NCBI GenBank assembly: GCA_049889915.1
Contig: JBMHCM010000106.1
Coordinates: forward strand, 1-13,198
Length of the DNA: 13,198 nucleotides
DNA from: UBA8337 sp049889915
GTDB taxonomy: Bacteria; Pseudomonadota; Alphaproteobacteria; RS24
Direction: 5' to 3'
The position numbers and the translations under genes were made by a program. Positions 6,115-13,198 of the stretch are shown here, in pieces (the stretch's first letter is position 1; every line of letters starts with the position of its first letter). The notes below the pieces were generated by a model, which saw only the letters and a list, made by a program, of their open reading frames with translations, did not search any database and had not been told where the DNA came from.

Positions 6115-7524
6115 CTACATGTGCAGCGCGCGATTATCGACCGCCAAAGCGGCTTCTTTCACCGCTTCGGTCAGGGTCGGGTGCGCATGGCAGGTGCGGG
6201 CAATATCTTCCGCACTGGCCGAAAACTCCATCGCCACGGCGGCTTCGGCAATCATATCACCGGCATTGGCGCCGAGAATATGCACCCCAAGCACCTTATC
6301 CGTGGTCGCATCGGCAAGAATTTTCACAAAACCGTCTGTCGTGCCGTTTACTTTGGCGCGACCATTGGCGGTGAACGGAAACTTACCGGCATTATAGGCG
6401 ATACCGGCTTGTTTCAACTCTTCTTCGGTTTTACCGACCCAAGCGACTTCCGGCGCGGTGTAAATCACCCCCGGAATGACGTCATAATTGACATGCGCCG
6501 GTTTGCCGGCCAAATGCTCGGCCAATGCCACGCCTTCATCCTCAGCCTTATGCGCCAGCATCGGCCCCGCAATGACATCGCCAATGGCATAAATGCCGTC
6601 AATATTGGATTTGAAATGGCCGGCGGTTTCAATGCGTCCGGCCTGGTCCCGGGCCACACCGACCGCTTCCAGCCCCAGCCCATCAGTGTGCGGGCGGCGG
6701 CCAATGGCAATCAATACGCGGTCGGCGCTCAGCGTTTCCGCCTCGCCTTCACCGCTGGCCGGTTCCAGCGTCAGCTTGACCGATGATTTCAGCGTTTTCG
6801 CTTGCGTCACTTTTTTGCCGAGCATGAAATTAATGCCCTGTTTTTTCAAAACTCGCTGGAAGTTTTTCGCCATATCGGCGTCAACACCCGGCGTGATGCG
6901 GTCGAGAAATTCAATCACCGTAACTTCGGCACCAAGCCGACGCCACACTGAGCCCAATTCAAGGCCAATGACACCGGCCCCGACAATCGCCAAATGTTTC
7001 GGCACGCTATCGAGTTCCAGCGCCCCGGTTGATGAAACGATACGCTCCTCGTCAATTTCAATGCCCGGCAGCGGCGTCACCTCAGAGCCGGTGGCAATGA
7101 CGATGTTTTTCGCGCTCAGGCTTCGTGTGCCGCCATCCAGCAGCGCCACCTCAACGGCCCCCGGTGCGGTAATGGTCGCCGCGCCCTTAATCTCTTCGAC
7201 CTTATTTTTCTTCATCAAAAAGCTGACGCCCTGCGTATTGCCGTCAATGCCGGCCTGCTTAAAGGCCATCATTTTTTCCAAATCCAATTTGACGGTGCCG
7301 AAATTGACGCCCATGTCAGCGGCGTGATCGGCCTCGGCAAAAACTTCAGAGGCGTGCAACAGCGCTTTCGACGGAATGCAACCGACATTCAAACAGGTGC
7401 CGCCCGGCGCGCCGCGCTTATCGATACAGGCTGTCTTCAGCCCCAATTGAGCGGCCCGCAAGGCACACACATAGCCGCCCGGACCGGCCCCAATAACCAC
7501 CAGATCAAATTGATTATCACTCAT
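6115..7524 (-). CDS. lpd: Dihydrolipoyl dehydrogenase (E3 of the 2-oxoglutarate dehydrogenase complex)
   Basis: This 469-residue FAD enzyme reoxidises the dihydrolipoyl arm of E2 and passes electrons to NAD+. The FAD-binding GAGPGGYVCALRAAQLG is at 12-28. The redox-active disulfide is C44/C49 in GGTCLNVGCIPSK, and the NAD-binding GAGVIGLELGSVWRRLG is at 182-198. The second FAD box YAIGDV is at 312-317, and the catalytic pair H448/E453 lies in HAHPTLTE. All are intact and the length is normal. The gene follows sucB after 10 bp; its ribosome binding site AGGGG begins in the sucB stop codon, which suggests coupled translation. Position as the last gene of sucCDAB-lpd points to service in the 2-oxoglutarate complex. 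It may also serve other lipoyl complexes, which cannot be judged here. Confidence 0.98.
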   Translation of the reverse strand: MSDNQFDLVVIGAGPGGYVCALRAAQLGLKTACIDKRGAPGGTCLNVGCIPSKALLHASEVFAEADHAADMGVNFGTVKLDLEKMMAFKQAGIDGNTQGVSFLMKKNKVEEIKGAATITAPGAVEVALLDGGTRSLSAKNIVIATGSEVTPLPGIEIDEERIVSSTGALELDSVPKHLAIVGAGVIGLELGSVWRRLGAEVTVIEFLDRITPGVDADMAKNFQRVLKKQGINFMLGKKVTQAKTLKSSVKLTLEPASGEGEAETLSADRVLIAIGRRPHTDGLGLEAVGVARDQAGRIETAGHFKSNIDGIYAIGDVIAGPMLAHKAEDEGVALAEHLAGKPAHVNYDVIPGVIYTAPEVAWVGKTEEELKQAGIAYNAGKFPFTANGRAKVNGTTDGFVKILADATTDKVLGVHILGANAGDMIAEAAVAMEFSASAEDIARTCHAHPTLTEAVKEAALAVDNRALHM

Positions 7525-7534
7525 TTCCAGCCCC

Positions 7535-8764
7535 TTAAATATCCAGCAGCATGCGCTCAGGGTTTTCCAAACATTCTTTGACGCGCACCAAGAAGGTTAC
7601 CGCCTCCTTGCCGTCAACAATGCGGTGGTCATAAGACAAAGCGAGATACATCATCGGACGCACCACCACTTCGCCATTGACGACCATTGGACGCTCTTGG
7701 ATTTTATGCATGCCGAGAATACCTGATTGCGGCATGTTCAAAATCGGCGTGCTCATCAACGAGCCATACACCCCGCCATTGGACAGGGTAAATGTGCCGC
7801 CTTGCAAATCATCCAAAGCCAGCTTGCCGTCACGCGCTTTACGGCCATATTCGGCAATCGCCATTTCGATTTGCGCCAAATTCATCGCCTGCACATCGCG
7901 CACCACCGGTACCACCAGACCTTTTTCCGTGCCGACCGCAATGCCCATATTGACGTAGTTTTTGTAAACGATCTCATCGCCGTCAATTTCTGCATTGACC
8001 GCCGGAATTTCCGTCAAAGCGGTGACGCAAGCGCGCACGAAAAAGCTCATAAAGCCGAGACGGGCGCCGTATTTTTTCTCAAACAGGTCTTTATAGGTTT
8101 TGCGCAATTCCATCAGCGCGCCCATATCGACCTCATTAAAGGTGGTCAATTGCGCCGCGGTGTTTTGGCTTTCCTTAAGACGCGTGGCAATGGTTTTTCT
8201 CAGCCGCGTCATCTTCACCCGTTCTTCGCGGGCCGACTGATCGGCTGTGGCAGAAGCAGCCGGAGTGGCCGCGGCCGTGCCGCTTTGTGCCGCGTTCAGC
8301 GCATCGCCCTTGGTCAAGCGACCGTCTTTGCCGGTGCCGCTAATGGCGTTGGCATTGAGGCCGTGTTCTTCAACCACACGGCGCACCGCCGGTGACAAAT
8401 CACCGGCCATAGGAGAAGGTGAAGGAGACGTCGTCGCTGCAGCGGGAGCCGCCGGTGCTTCAGCAGCCGGGGCCGGGCTGGCTTCCGACGAAGCGGCCGG
8501 GGCGGGAGCGGCGGCAGCCGTACCATCGCCTTCGCCAATAGAGCCCAAAAGCGCGCCCACTTCGACCGTATCACCCTCGGCGGCCACCACTTCAGACAAA
8601 ACACCGGCCATTTGCGCCGGGACTTCAATGGTCACCTTATCGGTTTCCAACTCGCATAGCGGCTCATCCATGGCCACTGCTTCACCGGGTTTTTTATACC
8701 ATTGGGCAATGGTCGCTTCGGTGATTGATTCACCCAAGGCAGGTACACGAATTTCTGACGACAT
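7535..8764 (-). CDS. sucB: Dihydrolipoyl succinyltransferase (E2 of 2-oxoglutarate dehydrogenase)
   Basis: E2 forms the core of the 2-oxoglutarate dehydrogenase complex and moves the succinyl group from lipoamide to CoA. The 409-residue protein has one lipoyl domain (about 1-77) with the lipoylated lysine K43 in ELETDKVTIEVPA. An alanine/proline-rich linker spans about 82-120. The peripheral-subunit binding domain (LSPAVRRVVEEHGL) covers about 123-157, and after a second short linker the catalytic domain runs from about 183, with active-site H380 and D384 in DHRIVDG. The ending PERMLLDI is typical of SucB. The open frame extends 18 codons further upstream into sucA, but MSSEIRVPALGES is the family start and GGAGA stands 6 bases before its ATG. 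It lies 13 bp after sucA and 10 bp before lpd. Confidence 0.98.
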   Translation of the reverse strand: MSSEIRVPALGESITEATIAQWYKKPGEAVAMDEPLCELETDKVTIEVPAQMAGVLSEVVAAEGDTVEVGALLGSIGEGDGTAAAAPAPAASSEASPAPAAEAPAAPAAATTSPSPSPMAGDLSPAVRRVVEEHGLNANAISGTGKDGRLTKGDALNAAQSGTAAATPAASATADQSAREERVKMTRLRKTIATRLKESQNTAAQLTTFNEVDMGALMELRKTYKDLFEKKYGARLGFMSFFVRACVTALTEIPAVNAEIDGDEIVYKNYVNMGIAVGTEKGLVVPVVRDVQAMNLAQIEMAIAEYGRKARDGKLALDDLQGGTFTLSNGGVYGSLMSTPILNMPQSGILGMHKIQERPMVVNGEVVVRPMMYLALSYDHRIVDGKEAVTFLVRVKECLENPERMLLDI

Positions 8765-8770
8765 GGTTAA

Positions 8771-8775
8771 TCTCC
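8771..8775 (-). promoter_or_regulatory. Ribosome binding site GGAGA that fixes the sucB start
   Basis: Read on the minus strand, GGAGA lies 6 bases before the ATG at 8764, in the 13-bp gap between sucA and sucB and just before it. It supports the shorter sucB product over a frame that begins inside sucA. Confidence 0.75.
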
Positions 8776-8777
8776 GT

Positions 8778-11750
<2,973 letters not shown>

Positions 11751-11777
11751 AAGCACCCCCGTTTGCAGGTCGCGCAA

Positions 11778-11783
11778 CTATAG
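11778..11783 (-). promoter_or_regulatory. Possible -10 box CTATAG ahead of sucA
   Basis: Read on the minus strand, GGCTATAG lies 27 bases before the sucA ATG and resembles the alphaproteobacterial GCTANA -10 element. No convincing -35 box was found at the proper spacing, so an internal promoter for sucAB-lpd is only possible. Confidence 0.2.
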
Positions 11784-11791
11784 CCAATTTT

Positions 11792-11817
11792 GGCCGTGCT
11801 GACCATGCAGCACGGCC
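11792..11817 (-). other. Strong 10-bp hairpin in the sucD-sucA intercistronic region
   Basis: GGCCGTGCTG (11792-11801) and CAGCACGGCC (11808-11817) form a perfect 10-bp stem around a 6-base loop. The stem can be lengthened by three A-T/G-C type pairs if one C is bulged. In the minus-strand transcript it begins about 10 bases after the sucD stop and is followed by AAAATTGG, not a U tract, so it is not a standard intrinsic terminator. It may act in mRNA processing or stability, setting different levels of sucCD and sucAB-lpd. Confidence 0.6.
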
Positions 11818-11826
11818 CAATGGGTG

Positions 11827-12701
<875 letters not shown>

Positions 12702-12702
<1 letters not shown>

Positions 12703-13198
12703 TACGCGGCCTCCTTCACGGCAGCGACAATCTTCTCGGCTGCATCATTCAAATTATCGGCCGGGATAATCGGCAGGCCGCTATTGGCCATAATCTCTTT
12801 GCCTAACTCCACATTAGTGCCTTCAAGGCGCACCACCAAAGGCACGTCGAGGCTCAGCTCTTTGGCAGCGGCCACCACGCCCTCAGCGATGATGTCGCAG
12901 CGCATAATGCCGCCGAAAATATTGACCAAAATGCCTTCCACATTATCGTCTGACAAAATGATTTTGAAAGCTTCGGTGACTTTTTCTTTGGTCGCCCCGC
13001 CACCAACATCAAGGAAGTTGGCCGGCTCAGAACCGTAAAGCTTAATGATGTCCATGGTCGCCATGGCCAGACCGGCACCATTGACCATGCAGCCGATTTT
13101 GCCATCCAGCTTAATGTAGGACAAGTCATATTTTGACGCTTCAATCTCGGCCGGGTCTTCCTCGGCCAAATCGCGCAGCTCAACAATATCCGGTTGGC
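12702..13198 (-). CDS. sucC: Succinate-CoA ligase subunit beta (C-terminal part, gene cut by window edge)
   Basis: This is the C-terminal 164 residues of the beta subunit of succinyl-CoA synthetase, which holds the ATP-grasp and nucleotide specificity region in its missing N-terminal part. The visible piece reads in frame from QPDIVELRDLAEED and contains SKYDLSYIKLDGKIGC. It continues through NGAGLAMATMDIIKLYG, the FLDVGGGA segment, and NIFGGIMRCDIIAEG, which are the hallmarks of the C-terminal ligase domain that contacts the phosphohistidine of SucD. A TTG at 13169 is an internal leucine and not a start. Full-length SucC is about 390 residues, so some 225 residues lie right of the window. 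The stop overlaps the sucD ATG by one base. No defect is seen. Confidence 0.97.

Noticed and set aside
8404..8520. Repeat-like tract in sucB
   Set aside because: It encodes the flexible Ala/Pro linker expected between the lipoyl and subunit-binding domains and is not a separate repeat element.

Overview
The window is a stretch of core bacterial chromosome, almost certainly from an alphaproteobacterium. Three things point there: the 2-oxoglutarate dehydrogenase genes and lpd lie directly behind sucCD (sucC-sucD-sucA-sucB-lpd), the ATP synthase F1 genes begin with atpH-atpA as a unit separate from the Fo genes, and there is a small DUF4170 protein, a family I know mainly from Alphaproteobacteria. 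Base composition is moderately GC-rich and looks even from end to end. I cannot name the order or genus.

Layout from low to high coordinate: atpA (1-909, minus, runs off the left edge) and atpH (936-1526, minus); a regulatory gap of about 160 bp with a minus-strand terminator-like hairpin and a small palindrome; priA (1690-3852, minus); a divergent intergenic region of about 125 bp; a plus-strand group tal/fsa-like transaldolase (3979-4635), xerC (4646-5656) and a DUF4170 gene (5772-6026); a convergent gap with two hairpins (6041-6111); then a long minus-strand operon lpd (6115-7524), sucB (7535-8764), sucA (8778-11750), sucD (11827-12702) and sucC (12702-13198, runs off the right edge). Transcription of that operon is from right to left.

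Functionally, sucCD, sucAB and lpd carry carbon from 2-oxoglutarate through succinyl-CoA to succinate in the TCA cycle, yielding NADH and a nucleoside triphosphate. atpHA encode the stator stalk and catalytic-head subunits of ATP synthase. The genes between them serve replication restart (PriA), chromosome dimer resolution (XerC) and non-oxidative pentose phosphate metabolism (transaldolase).

I found no mobile element, CRISPR array, RNA gene, prophage or defence locus, and no sign of a new system. The points worth a second look are regulatory: a terminator-like hairpin just before atpH that could be an attenuator, nested dyads between priA and tal, a strong hairpin inside the suc operon, and paired hairpins at the convergent junction. 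There is also a residue-level argument that the short 'FSA-like' protein is a transaldolase rather than a fructose-6-phosphate aldolase. Several gene starts were trimmed from longer possible reading frames on the basis of ribosome binding sites and family alignment.
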